Origin: Lacrimispora sp. 210928-DFI.3.58
GTDB taxonomy: Bacteria; Bacillota; Clostridia; Lachnospirales; Lachnospiraceae
DNA length: 19,754 nucleotides
Assembly: GCF_020554865.1 (NCBI RefSeq)
Contig: NZ_JAJCIC010000050.1
Span: 1-19,754, forward strand
Direction: 5' to 3'
The position numbers and the translations under genes were made by a program. The notes under the pieces are model-generated. The model was not told where the DNA came from. It was given only the letters and a program-made list of their open reading frames with translations, and made no database searches. This document shows, piece after piece, positions 5,095 through 11,317 of the stretch (within the stretch, counting starts at the first letter, position 1; each line of letters starts with the position of its first letter).

Positions 5095-5769
5095 TTACAG
5101 ATATCTTTTGGTATATGAACAAACCGCAAAACATTTTCCGCATAAATCTGTTTCAATGCCCGTACTTTTTAACATTATCTCTACTTGTTTTTTGTAACAC
5201 TTTTCTATATCTACAATTTTTTCTCTTGGCATACCAACCGTCCATAAACTGTTCTTTAATGCCTGTGCCGGACAATTTTTTACACATTGGCTACATGTTC
5301 CACAATAAGATTGACTGACCGGCTCATCACATTTCAAAGGTGCATTGGTCAGCAAAGAAGAAAGACGGATGGCAGAGCCATATTGAGGAGTTACCAATAA
5401 ACAATTTTTCCCAATCCAGCCAAGTCCGCTCCTTGTAGCTACCGTTTTATGGGGGAGTTTAGAGCGTTTATTTTGATTTACTTCCACACGTCCTGTGGTC
5501 TGTGCATAAGCTTCAAATCCTCTTTTTTTCAAAAAGTCTTCTCCTGCCATAACGATTTCATTTAATTTCTTGTTTAAAGAATAATATAAATCATAATATT
5601 CTTTCGTTGGAGCTTTCTGTAAGTCAATGATGATATCTTTAGGTAGTGCAACAGCGATAGAAATTCCTGTTTTAAAATTACAATTTTCAACCTCGCTTAT
5701 ATCCCCAATTCCAACCAAATCAGCTCCGCAAGAGTACAACAATTTTTTGATTTCGTCTGTCAACTCCAT
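5095..5769 (-). CDS. Epoxyqueuosine reductase-like 4Fe-4S double-cluster protein
   Basis: A 224-residue soluble protein related to QueG, the cobalamin-dependent reductase of the last step of queuosine synthesis, but shorter than QueG (usually 300 residues or more). Visible features are the QueG-like block LPHKTVATRSGLGWIGKN (105-122), then two ferredoxin-type 4Fe-4S motifs. The first has Cys at 156, 159, 162 and 166 (CGTCSQCVKNC). The second uses Cys 191 and 210, 213, 217 (CGKCFAVC). There is no C-terminal HEAT-like region. The start at MELTDE is preferred because GAGGTG lies 7 nt upstream; five more codons are possible. It stands alone between repeat clusters 1 and 2. Substrate is unknown; related short proteins are often annotated only as double-cluster binding proteins. 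Confidence 0.8.
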   Translation of the reverse strand: MELTDEIKKLLYSCGADLVGIGDISEVENCNFKTGISIAVALPKDIIIDLQKAPTKEYYDLYYSLNKKLNEIVMAGEDFLKKRGFEAYAQTTGRVEVNQNKRSKLPHKTVATRSGLGWIGKNCLLVTPQYGSAIRLSSLLTNAPLKCDEPVSQSYCGTCSQCVKNCPAQALKNSLWTVGMPREKIVDIEKCYKKQVEIMLKSTGIETDLCGKCFAVCSYTKRYL

Positions 5770-5857
5770 ACAATCACACCTCATAAATATCGATTTATCA
5801 ACTCCATATCTTGGCAGTAAATAGGGCTATTTTCCCATTGTATGTCCCACAAATATA

Positions 5858-5886
5858 AGAATACATAAAATACTGCCATAAATCAA
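5858..5886 (-). promoter_or_regulatory. Probable promoter of the Fe-S protein gene
   Basis: On the minus strand, -35 TTGATT (5881-5886), a 17-nt spacer and -10 TATTCT (5858-5863), about 85 nt upstream of the start codon. Confidence 0.55.
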
Positions 5887-5904
5887 TGGTTTATTATGTC
5901 TTCT

Positions 5905-5961
5905 CATTCTACTAGAAAAACCGGATATCCATGCCGCACATCCAGCACAAATTATCCGGTT
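5905..5961. repeat. 24-nt direct repeat copy 2 plus hairpin
   Basis: 5905-5928 repeats 4986-5009 with two mismatches. Its 3' part (AACCGGATA, 5919-5927) also pairs perfectly with TATCCGGTT at 5953-5961, a 9-bp stem with a 25-nt loop. Confidence 0.55.
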
Positions 5962-5986
5962 CTCTTATCCTTACTTTTCTGCCCCT

Positions 5987-6120
5987 GTTTCCGATAGAGG
6001 AAAAAATCTCTAATAGTTACAGACACAAATTTCGGATAGAGGTGGAAAAAAACAATTATTGTTTCTTTGTAAATACATCCGAAACAGGCTTCCGTCTTTT
6101 GGAAATACATCGGAAATATA
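5987..6120. repeat. AT-rich repeat cluster 2 (inverted relative to cluster 1)
   Basis: Contains TTTCCGATAGAGG and TTCGGATAGAGG, then the palindrome AACAATTATTGTT at 6051-6063, then AAATACATCCGAAA (6071-6084) and AAATACATCGGAAA (6103-6116). Read on the opposite strand this is the same succession as cluster 1 at 4720-4800. The rest of the 5770-6354 gap holds only the two promoters listed and AT-rich sequence. Confidence 0.65.
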
Positions 6121-6291
6121 CAGTATACTGATATTTTCTTATTAATATAAACTGTGGTTAAAACGTAATTATTTTCTCTGATTTACTCATTTAGTTCGAG
6201 TCCACAAAATATAAAGGCCTGGTATCCAAACTTCCCCCTAATCCACTCTTTTGTTCCTCATATCCTTTTCCAGAACCCATCCAGATTACCA

Positions 6292-6320
6292 TTGTCCTTT
6301 TCTTAAACATCTGTTACAAT
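6292..6320 (+). promoter_or_regulatory. Promoter of the MazF-like gene
   Basis: -35 TTGTCC (6292-6297), a 17-nt spacer, -10 TACAAT (6315-6320), about 28 nt before the ribosome binding site. Confidence 0.6.
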
Positions 6321-6354
6321 AGATTCAGTCTTTTAAGAGTTATGAGGAGATTTT

Positions 6355-7038
6355 ATGAAACAAACGATTACTTTAGAAAATACTCGTTTCTCACTTGATA
6401 CCGTTTTTGAAACATTGGAACAACATTTCTCCCAAATTGATACTACTAATCAGGAGCATATCAAATTGGCGAATGAATACTATAAATGGACGGCACTTAA
6501 AACAAATCTGATCATGAATGAAAAACAATTTCAGATCCCTGCTTCCGCCCTTCCAAACACAATTAAACCAGCCAGTTTCAACTGGTTAAGAGCAGAAAAG
6601 CAGAAACTGATTCTAAAATATTACCAGTTCAATAAAGAAACTGGTCAATATGTAATTTCTGTGAAGAAAAACAGTATACCAAACGCCGATATTGAGATAA
6701 TCATGCGTTCCCTGGTATTGATTCGGAAAACAGTTCTGTGGGTAGATTTTGGCTATAATATCGGTTCTGAATTTGGAGGACGGCATCCAGCAATTATCTT
6801 AAAGAATCTGAAAGATTCACTGATCGTGATTCCATTATCATCTCAGGAGCCCAAGGATATGAATTACAATGTAAAAGTAGAAAAGGTATATGGCTTTCCG
6901 CTTATGCCTCGTTGGGCTAATATTACACGTATTACGCAGGTCAGCCTTTCTCGATGCCATTTTGAAAAATTCGGAGATGTAAAACCTGTTGTTTTAGATG
7001 AAGTCGGCAAAAAATTATCTACTCTTGGCATCATTTGA
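6355..7038 (+). CDS. PemK/MazF-like endoribonuclease toxin with N-terminal extension
   Basis: A 227-residue protein whose C-terminal half (about 125-226) matches the PemK/MazF fold: VLWVDFGYNIGSEFGGRHPA (127-146) is the usual 'G.v..vdfg...GsE..G.RPavv' opening, followed by LIVIPLSSQ (156-164) and ITRITQVS (190-197). MazF proteins cut single-stranded RNA. The N-terminal 115 residues are helical and charged and are not part of a standard MazF (about 110 residues); they could be a regulatory or antitoxin-like domain. The start has AGGAGA 5 nt upstream. No separate antitoxin ORF precedes it. A strongly promoted short RNA gene begins 72 nt after its stop. It lies between inverted repeat clusters 2 and 3. 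The fold is well supported; RNase activity and the role of the extension are inferred. Confidence 0.82.
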   Translation: MKQTITLENTRFSLDTVFETLEQHFSQIDTTNQEHIKLANEYYKWTALKTNLIMNEKQFQIPASALPNTIKPASFNWLRAEKQKLILKYYQFNKETGQYVISVKKNSIPNADIEIIMRSLVLIRKTVLWVDFGYNIGSEFGGRHPAIILKNLKDSLIVIPLSSQEPKDMNYNVKVEKVYGFPLMPRWANITRITQVSLSRCHFEKFGDVKPVVLDEVGKKLSTLGII

Positions 7039-7047
7039 ACGGTTTCC

Positions 7048-7104
7048 GCATATGCTGTTACAGTTACAAAACTGTTTGACAAATCTGATGGCATATGCTA
7101 ATAT
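7048..7104 (+). promoter_or_regulatory. Strong promoter with operator-like repeats
   Basis: A consensus -35 TTGACA (7076-7081), a 17-nt spacer and -10 TAATAT (7099-7104). A perfect inverted repeat ACAGTT-4-AACTGT (7060-7075) abuts the -35. The palindromic 9-mer GCATATGCT occurs at 7048-7056 and again at 7091-7099, inside the spacer. The arrangement implies tight regulation by a DNA-binding protein. Confidence 0.8.
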
Positions 7105-7110
7105 GATGTT

Positions 7111-7178
7111 GTAAACGCAGGAGTAATCCTGGTAATTTTGTAACCGAGAAACCGTCATTTATGGCGGTTTCTTTTTTC
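7111..7178 (+). ncRNA. Putative small RNA downstream of the MazF-like gene
   Basis: About 67 nt from the predicted start to the end of the terminator. No useful ORF is present. The 5' part folds as CAGGA-GTAA-TCCTG (7118-7131), a 5-bp stem with a GNRA tetraloop; a short linker follows, then the terminator hairpin. The strong promoter, the structured 5' part and the clean terminator argue for a dedicated RNA gene. I do not recognise the family. Its place right after a MazF-like toxin makes an RNA antitoxin or regulator conceivable, but that is inference. Confidence 0.68.
7147..7177 (+). terminator. Intrinsic terminator of the small RNA
   Basis: An 8-bp stem, AGAAACCG (7147-7154) with CGGTTTCT (7165-7172), and a T-rich tract of six Ts after the C at 7171. 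Confidence 0.88.
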
Positions 7179-7260
7179 ATTACAAATATCTGCTGGTATA
7201 AATTGGTATTAAACAACCAAAGGCCAAAGCACGCTAAAATACTCTGACCCTGGTTGACTT

Positions 7261-7359
7261 TTGTTACCGATGTATTTACGACAAAAGTATCGTTTTCCAT
7301 CATCTTGTTACCTTTGTTTTCCAATATTACCTATGTATTTACAAAAAGACAATTATTTC
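7261..7359. repeat. AT-rich repeat cluster 3
   Basis: Plus-strand TTACCGATGTATTTACGACAAA (first 20: TTACCGATGTATTTACGACA, from 7265) and a diverged copy TTACCTATGTATTTACAAAA (7326-7345), followed by ACAATTATTT (7350-7359), half of the palindrome found in clusters 1 and 2. It has the orientation of cluster 1 and ends about 8 nt before the purD stop codon. Confidence 0.6.
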
Positions 7360-7367
7360 AAATCCCC

Positions 7368-8642
7368 TCAAGCCTCATCAATCGCCTTCCCAATATCATA
7401 CCTCATGTACTTATTAGAAAAGCCGATCCATTCTGTTGCTTTATAGGCATTTGCCCTGGCTGCTTTCAGGTCTGGGCCGGTGGCGGTTACGCCCAGTACG
7501 CGGCCTCCGTTGGTGACGATGTTGCCCTCTGCATCAAACTTGCTGCCCGCGTGGAATACGTAGTAGCCTTCTGCGCCCTTGAACTTCTCCAGGCCTGAGA
7601 TCACGAAGCCCTTTTCGTAGTGCTCCGGGTATCCGTCAGAGGCAAGGACCACGCACACAGCCGCATTGTCCTCAAATTCCAGCTCTACCTGATCCAACGT
7701 GCCGTCAATGCAGGCTTCAAAGATCTCAACCAGGTCATTTTTCATTCTGGGCAATACTACCTGGGTTTCGGGATCGCCGAAGCGGGCGTTGTATTCCAGC
7801 ACTCTGGGACCCTTTGGAGTCAGCATCAGGCCGAAGAAGATGATTCCCTTGAACTCTCTTCCCTCCGCCCTCATGGCGTCTACGGTCGGCTGGTAAATAT
7901 ATTTCCGGCAGAATGCGTCTACCTCCTCTGTGTAGAAGGGGCTGGGTGAGAAGGTTCCCATGCCGCCGGTATTTAAGCCCTGGTCCCCGTCCTTTGCACG
8001 CTTATGATCCTGGGCCGAGGTCATGATCTTGATGGTCTTTCCATCCACAAAGGAGAGCACGGATACCTCGCGGCCGGTCATAAACTCCTCCACTACGATC
8101 CTGTTTCCCGCAGAGCCAAACTGTTTATCCAGCATCAGGGTCTTGACCCCTGCCTTTGCCTCCTCCAATGTATTGCAGATCAGAACGCCCTTTCCCAGTG
8201 CCAGGCCGTCGGCCTTGAGAACGATGGGCATGTCTGCTGTCTCCAGGTATTCAAACGCATCCTCCGGGTTGTCGAAGGTCTCGTAGGCTGCTGTGGGGAT
8301 CCCGTATTTCTTCATCAGGTCCTTTGAAAATGCTTTGGAGCCCTCCAGGATCGCCGCGTTGGCCCTGGGGCCGAAGGCGCGCAGGCCTGCTGCCTCAAAG
8401 GCATCCACTGCACCTGCCGCTAAAGGATCATCCGGCGCTACGATGGTAAGATCGATCTCCTTTTCCTTTGCAAAGGCAACCAGCGCCTCAAAATCCATCA
8501 CTCCAATATTCACACACTCTGCCACCTCTGCGATTCCCGCATTTCCCGGCGCACAGTACAGCTTGTCTACCTTCTTACTCTGGGCTACCTTCCATGCAAT
8601 GGCGTGCTCTCTTCCGCCGCCGCCTACAATCAGAACCTTCAT
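7368..8642 (-). CDS. purD: Phosphoribosylamine-glycine ligase
   Basis: PurD joins phosphoribosylamine and glycine with ATP to make GAR, step 2 of de novo purine synthesis, in the cytosol. The 424-residue length is normal. The N-terminal nucleotide-type motif is IVGGGGREHAIAWK (5-18). The ATP-grasp region includes PIVLKADGLALGKGVLI, and the segment around EYNARFGDPETQ carries the metal-binding Glu and Asn. The start has AAAGGAGG upstream of ATG. It is the last gene of purE-purM-purN-purD, separated from purN by 154 nt with two hairpins, so it may be differentially expressed. Its 3' end abuts repeat cluster 3. Confidence 0.97.
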   Translation of the reverse strand: MKVLIVGGGGREHAIAWKVAQSKKVDKLYCAPGNAGIAEVAECVNIGVMDFEALVAFAKEKEIDLTIVAPDDPLAAGAVDAFEAAGLRAFGPRANAAILEGSKAFSKDLMKKYGIPTAAYETFDNPEDAFEYLETADMPIVLKADGLALGKGVLICNTLEEAKAGVKTLMLDKQFGSAGNRIVVEEFMTGREVSVLSFVDGKTIKIMTSAQDHKRAKDGDQGLNTGGMGTFSPSPFYTEEVDAFCRKYIYQPTVDAMRAEGREFKGIIFFGLMLTPKGPRVLEYNARFGDPETQVVLPRMKNDLVEIFEACIDGTLDQVELEFEDNAAVCVVLASDGYPEHYEKGFVISGLEKFKGAEGYYVFHAGSKFDAEGNIVTNGGRVLGVTATGPDLKAARANAYKATEWIGFSNKYMRYDIGKAIDEA

Positions 8643-8707
8643 CTGCCGTTTCCTCCTTTAGATCTATATTATTCATCAACGGCGCATTTTGCCGGATGCT
8701 TCATAAC

Positions 8708-8784
8708 CGAAAAAGCCGCAGCAGACAGCTTTTTCGTATGCCTCTCAAACACCGCAGACAGACCGGGTCTCCCCAGCCTGTCTG
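8708..8784 (-). other. Two hairpins in the purN-purD spacer
   Basis: Minus strand: CAGACAG/CTGTCTG (8755-8784, with an inner GGG/CCC) and a perfect 9-bp CGAAAAAGC/GCTTTTTCG (8708-8736). Neither is followed by a T-run in the reading direction. They could stabilise or separate the transcript between the two genes. Confidence 0.6.
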
Positions 8785-8796
8785 ATGCATCGTATT

Positions 8797-9402
8797 TTAT
8801 TTATTGTACTTGACCTGTCCGTTTGCGATCATATGGATGGCCTGGGGCAGGATGATCCACTCTGCCTGCTCCATCACTCTCTGCTGCAGTATCTTCGGGG
8901 TATCCCCCTCCCGGACCTCCACTGCCTTCTGCAGTATGATCGGCCCGGTATCCATTCCGCTGTCCACAAAATGCACGGTGGCTCCCGTCACCTTCACGCC
9001 GCGCTCCAGAGCAGCCTCGTGCACCTTTAATCCATAATAGCCCACGCCGCAGAAGGATGGGATCAGGGACGGGTGGATATTGATGATGCGTCCCTCGTAT
9101 CTTCTGGTCATCTCCTCCGGGATCTTTACCAGGAAGCCGGCCAGCACGATCAGATCCAGCTGGTACTCATCCACCTTTGCCAGAAATGCCTTATTAAATG
9201 CCTCCCGGCTCTCATACTCCTTTGGAGAAATGCATACTGCTTCGATTCCATGGTTTTTTGCACGCTCCAGGGCATAGGCTCCCGGATTGTTGCTGATGAC
9301 CACCCTGATCTCTGTATTGGTGATCCTCCCACTGTCCACGGCATCCAGAATGGCCTGCAGATTGGTGCCGCCGCCGGACACCATCACTCCTACTCTCAGC
9401 AT
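8797..9402 (-). CDS. purN: Phosphoribosylglycinamide formyltransferase
   Basis: PurN transfers a formyl group from 10-formyl-THF to GAR. The 201 residues match the family. The GAR phosphate loop is SGGGTNLQ (9-16). The catalytic residues are Asn108 and His110 in INIHPSLIPSF and Asp147 in VHFVDSGMDTGP. The ATG lies within the end of purM (7-nt overlap), so translation is coupled; GAGAAGGG lies upstream. Confidence 0.97.
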   Translation of the reverse strand: MLRVGVMVSGGGTNLQAILDAVDSGRITNTEIRVVISNNPGAYALERAKNHGIEAVCISPKEYESREAFNKAFLAKVDEYQLDLIVLAGFLVKIPEEMTRRYEGRIINIHPSLIPSFCGVGYYGLKVHEAALERGVKVTGATVHFVDSGMDTGPIILQKAVEVREGDTPKILQQRVMEQAEWIILPQAIHMIANGQVKYNK

Positions 9403-10430
9403 AAGGTCACACCCTTCTCTCCCTCTTCAATGGAGCCGATCACATATGGCTGCTCGCCTGCTGCCTTGATGGCAGCCATGGTCTTATCCACATCGGCTGC
9501 ATCCACTGCAAGGACCATACCGATGCCCATGTTGAAGGTATTGTACATCATCTTTTCCTCGATCTGTCCCTTCTCTGCCAGCATCTTGAAGATCGGTGGA
9601 ACGATATAGCTGTCCTTGCGGATCACAGCCTGGACGCCGTCCTTTAACATGCGGGGAACATTTTCATAGAAACCGCCGCCTGTAATGTGGCTGCATGCCT
9701 TCACTGTAACGCCTGCGCTCTTGATACGCTTTAAGGCTTTTACATAGATCTTCGTGGGGGCAAGCAGGGCCTGGCCCAGGGTAGTTCCCAGCCTGTCATA
9801 GTAGGTATCTAAGCCTTCCTTTGTCAGCTCCTCTTCAAATACCTTGCGCACCAGGGAGAAGCCGTTGGAATGTACGCCGGAGGACGCCATGCCGATGAGC
9901 ACATCCCCTGGTGTCAGGCTCTCGCCTGTGATCATTTCCTTCTTATCGCATACGCCTACGGCAAAGCCTGCCAGATCGTAATCCTCCTCCGGCATCAGCC
10001 CCGGATGCTCTGCAGTCTCTCCGCCGATCAGAGCTGCCTCTGACTGAAGGCAGCCCTCTGCAACGCCCTTCACAATGTCGGCGATCTTTTCAGGAACATT
10101 CTTTCCGCAGGCAATATAATCCAGGAAAAATAACGGCTCGCCGCCAGCGCATGCAATGTCATTGACACACATTGCCACTGCATCAATACCGATGGTGTCA
10201 TGCTTATCCATGATGATCGCCAGCTTTACCTTTGTACCGCAGCCGTCTGTACCGGACAGCAGCACAGGCTCCTCCATCTCCTTGATCTTTGCCAGGGAAA
10301 ATGCTCCTGAAAAGCCTCCCAGACCTCCCAGCACTTCCTCCCGCATGGTCTTCTTTACGTGCTCCTTCATCAGCTCCACTGACTTATAACCTGCTTCAAT
10401 ATCAACTCCGGCTTTCTTATAATCCATCAT
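9396..10430 (-). CDS. purM: Phosphoribosylformylglycinamidine cyclo-ligase (AIR synthetase)
   Basis: PurM closes the imidazole ring: FGAM plus ATP gives AIR. At 344 residues it has the usual PurM length. Recognisable parts are the glycine-rich GGFSGAFSL near residue 38, the ATP-binding TDGCGTKVKLA, AMCVNDIACAGGEPLFFLDY, and the C-terminal half with ITGGGFYENVPR and FNMGIGMVL. GGAGG lies 6 nt before the first of two adjacent ATGs, and either could be used. It overlaps purN and follows purE after a 71-nt gap. Confidence 0.97.
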   Translation of the reverse strand: MMDYKKAGVDIEAGYKSVELMKEHVKKTMREEVLGGLGGFSGAFSLAKIKEMEEPVLLSGTDGCGTKVKLAIIMDKHDTIGIDAVAMCVNDIACAGGEPLFFLDYIACGKNVPEKIADIVKGVAEGCLQSEAALIGGETAEHPGLMPEEDYDLAGFAVGVCDKKEMITGESLTPGDVLIGMASSGVHSNGFSLVRKVFEEELTKEGLDTYYDRLGTTLGQALLAPTKIYVKALKRIKSAGVTVKACSHITGGGFYENVPRMLKDGVQAVIRKDSYIVPPIFKMLAEKGQIEEKMMYNTFNMGIGMVLAVDAADVDKTMAAIKAAGEQPYVIGSIEEGEKGVTLC

Positions 10431-10501
10431 TGCTTTCCTCCAACTTGTTTGTGTATGTGCTTTACTGCCGCCCTGGAAACGGGCTGTAAACAGAGCCCCT
10501 T

Positions 10502-11017
10502 TTACTTCATCTGAGATAAATATTCCTTATAACCAATTGACTCAAGCTTCTCTGCCTTTTTCACCACATCGTCCTTCAGCTCCCCGGAGTATGCCTTCAG
10601 TTTTTCCAAAAGCGCTTCATCGGAGGCTGCCAGGATCTTTGCTGCCAGAATGCCTGCATTGGCTCCGCCATTAATCGCAACAGTGGCAACCGGAATGCCG
10701 CTTGGCATCTGTACGATGGAATAGAGGGAATCCACGCCGCCCAGATCGGAGGTCTTCATAGGGATGCCGATAACCGGAAGGGGGAAGATCGCTGCGCACA
10801 TGCCGGGAAGATGGGCTGCCTTGCCTGCGCCTGCAATGATAACCTTGAAGCCCTTTTTCTCTGCCGATCTTGCCCAGTCAAAGAAGATATCCGGCTCTCT
10901 GTGGGCAGAGATGATGGTCATCTCATAATCAATCCCAAACTTGTCCAGAATCTCGGCTGCCTTTGCCATAACCGGCATATCAGAGTCGCTGCCCATTACA
11001 ATTCCTACTTTTGCCAT
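10502..11017 (-). CDS. purE: N5-carboxyaminoimidazole ribonucleotide mutase
   Basis: PurE class I moves the carboxyl group of N5-CAIR to give CAIR. The 171-residue protein has GSDSDMPV (9-16), the signature SAHREP (37-42), and GAGKAAHLPG (63-72) with the catalytic-region His69. In organisms using this class, PurK makes the substrate; no purK is in the window. AGGAG lies 8 nt before ATG. It is the first gene of the cluster and has a promoter and an AT-rich leader upstream. Confidence 0.96.
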   Translation of the reverse strand: MAKVGIVMGSDSDMPVMAKAAEILDKFGIDYEMTIISAHREPDIFFDWARSAEKKGFKVIIAGAGKAAHLPGMCAAIFPLPVIGIPMKTSDLGGVDSLYSIVQMPSGIPVATVAINGGANAGILAAKILAASDEALLEKLKAYSGELKDDVVKKAEKLESIGYKEYLSQMK

Positions 11018-11069
11018 TGTTCATTCTCCTTTTTATTCATTATCTGTGACTATAATTATTATTAATTTT

Positions 11070-11104
11070 ACTAATAAGTATTAGTATTTATCTCATCAAT
11101 ACTT
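11070..11104 (-). promoter_or_regulatory. Overlapping inverted repeats in the purE leader
   Basis: Two alternative stems share sequence: a 7-bp pair around 11070-11085 (ACTAATA/TATTAGT, 2-nt centre) and AAGTATT/AATACTT at 11076-11082 and 11098-11104. They lie at the predicted transcription start. They may be an operator or an RNA switch; I do not see the conserved core of a purine riboswitch. Confidence 0.45.
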
Positions 11105-11110
11105 ATAATT

Positions 11111-11139
11111 ATAATACTAGGAAATATTTATGGAGTCAA
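11111..11139 (-). promoter_or_regulatory. Promoter of the purE-M-N-D cluster
   Basis: Minus strand: -35 TTGACT (11134-11139), a 17-nt spacer, -10 TATTAT (11111-11116), giving a leader of about 85 nt. Confidence 0.7.
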
Positions 11140-11197
11140 TATAAATCTTCAAAAAAACGGGATTGTTTTCGTAAAAGGCTTCTATCTTTATTCTGCG

Positions 11198-11227
11198 GAT
11201 GGCGGGAGCGCAAAGCGCGGAGCCATC
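11198..11227. repeat. GC-rich nested hairpin
   Basis: GATGGC (11198-11203) pairs with GCCATC (11222-11227) and an inner GCGC-AAA-GCGC pairs as well, with small internal loops. There is no T-run on either side. It resembles a REP-like element, but only one copy is in the window. The rest of 11018-11317 holds the purE promoter, its leader and the terminator. Confidence 0.5.
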
Positions 11228-11249
11228 TGACTTTCATGCATGGTGAGGT

Positions 11250-11290
11250 TTAGAAAGAAACAGCCCGGCTTCCCTTGAAGCGGGAGCCGG
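11250..11290 (-). terminator. Probable terminator of the aminopeptidase gene
   Basis: A minus-strand stem CCGGCTCCC/GGGAAGCCGG with one bulged base (11265-11290), followed by a loosely T-rich stretch (TGTTTCTTTCT). The T tract is imperfect. Confidence 0.6.
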
Positions 11291-11317
11291 ACCATATGTG
11301 ATGCCGCCGATTTTTAT

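Noticed and set aside
7064..7324. 86-codon minus-strand frame between the MazF-like gene and purD
   Set aside because: It overlaps the small RNA promoter and terminator and repeat cluster 3, and shows no protein-like conservation that I can recognise.
11018..11110. Purine riboswitch upstream of purE
   Set aside because: The leader is extremely AT-rich and lacks the three-way junction core and the paired loop sequences of that class.
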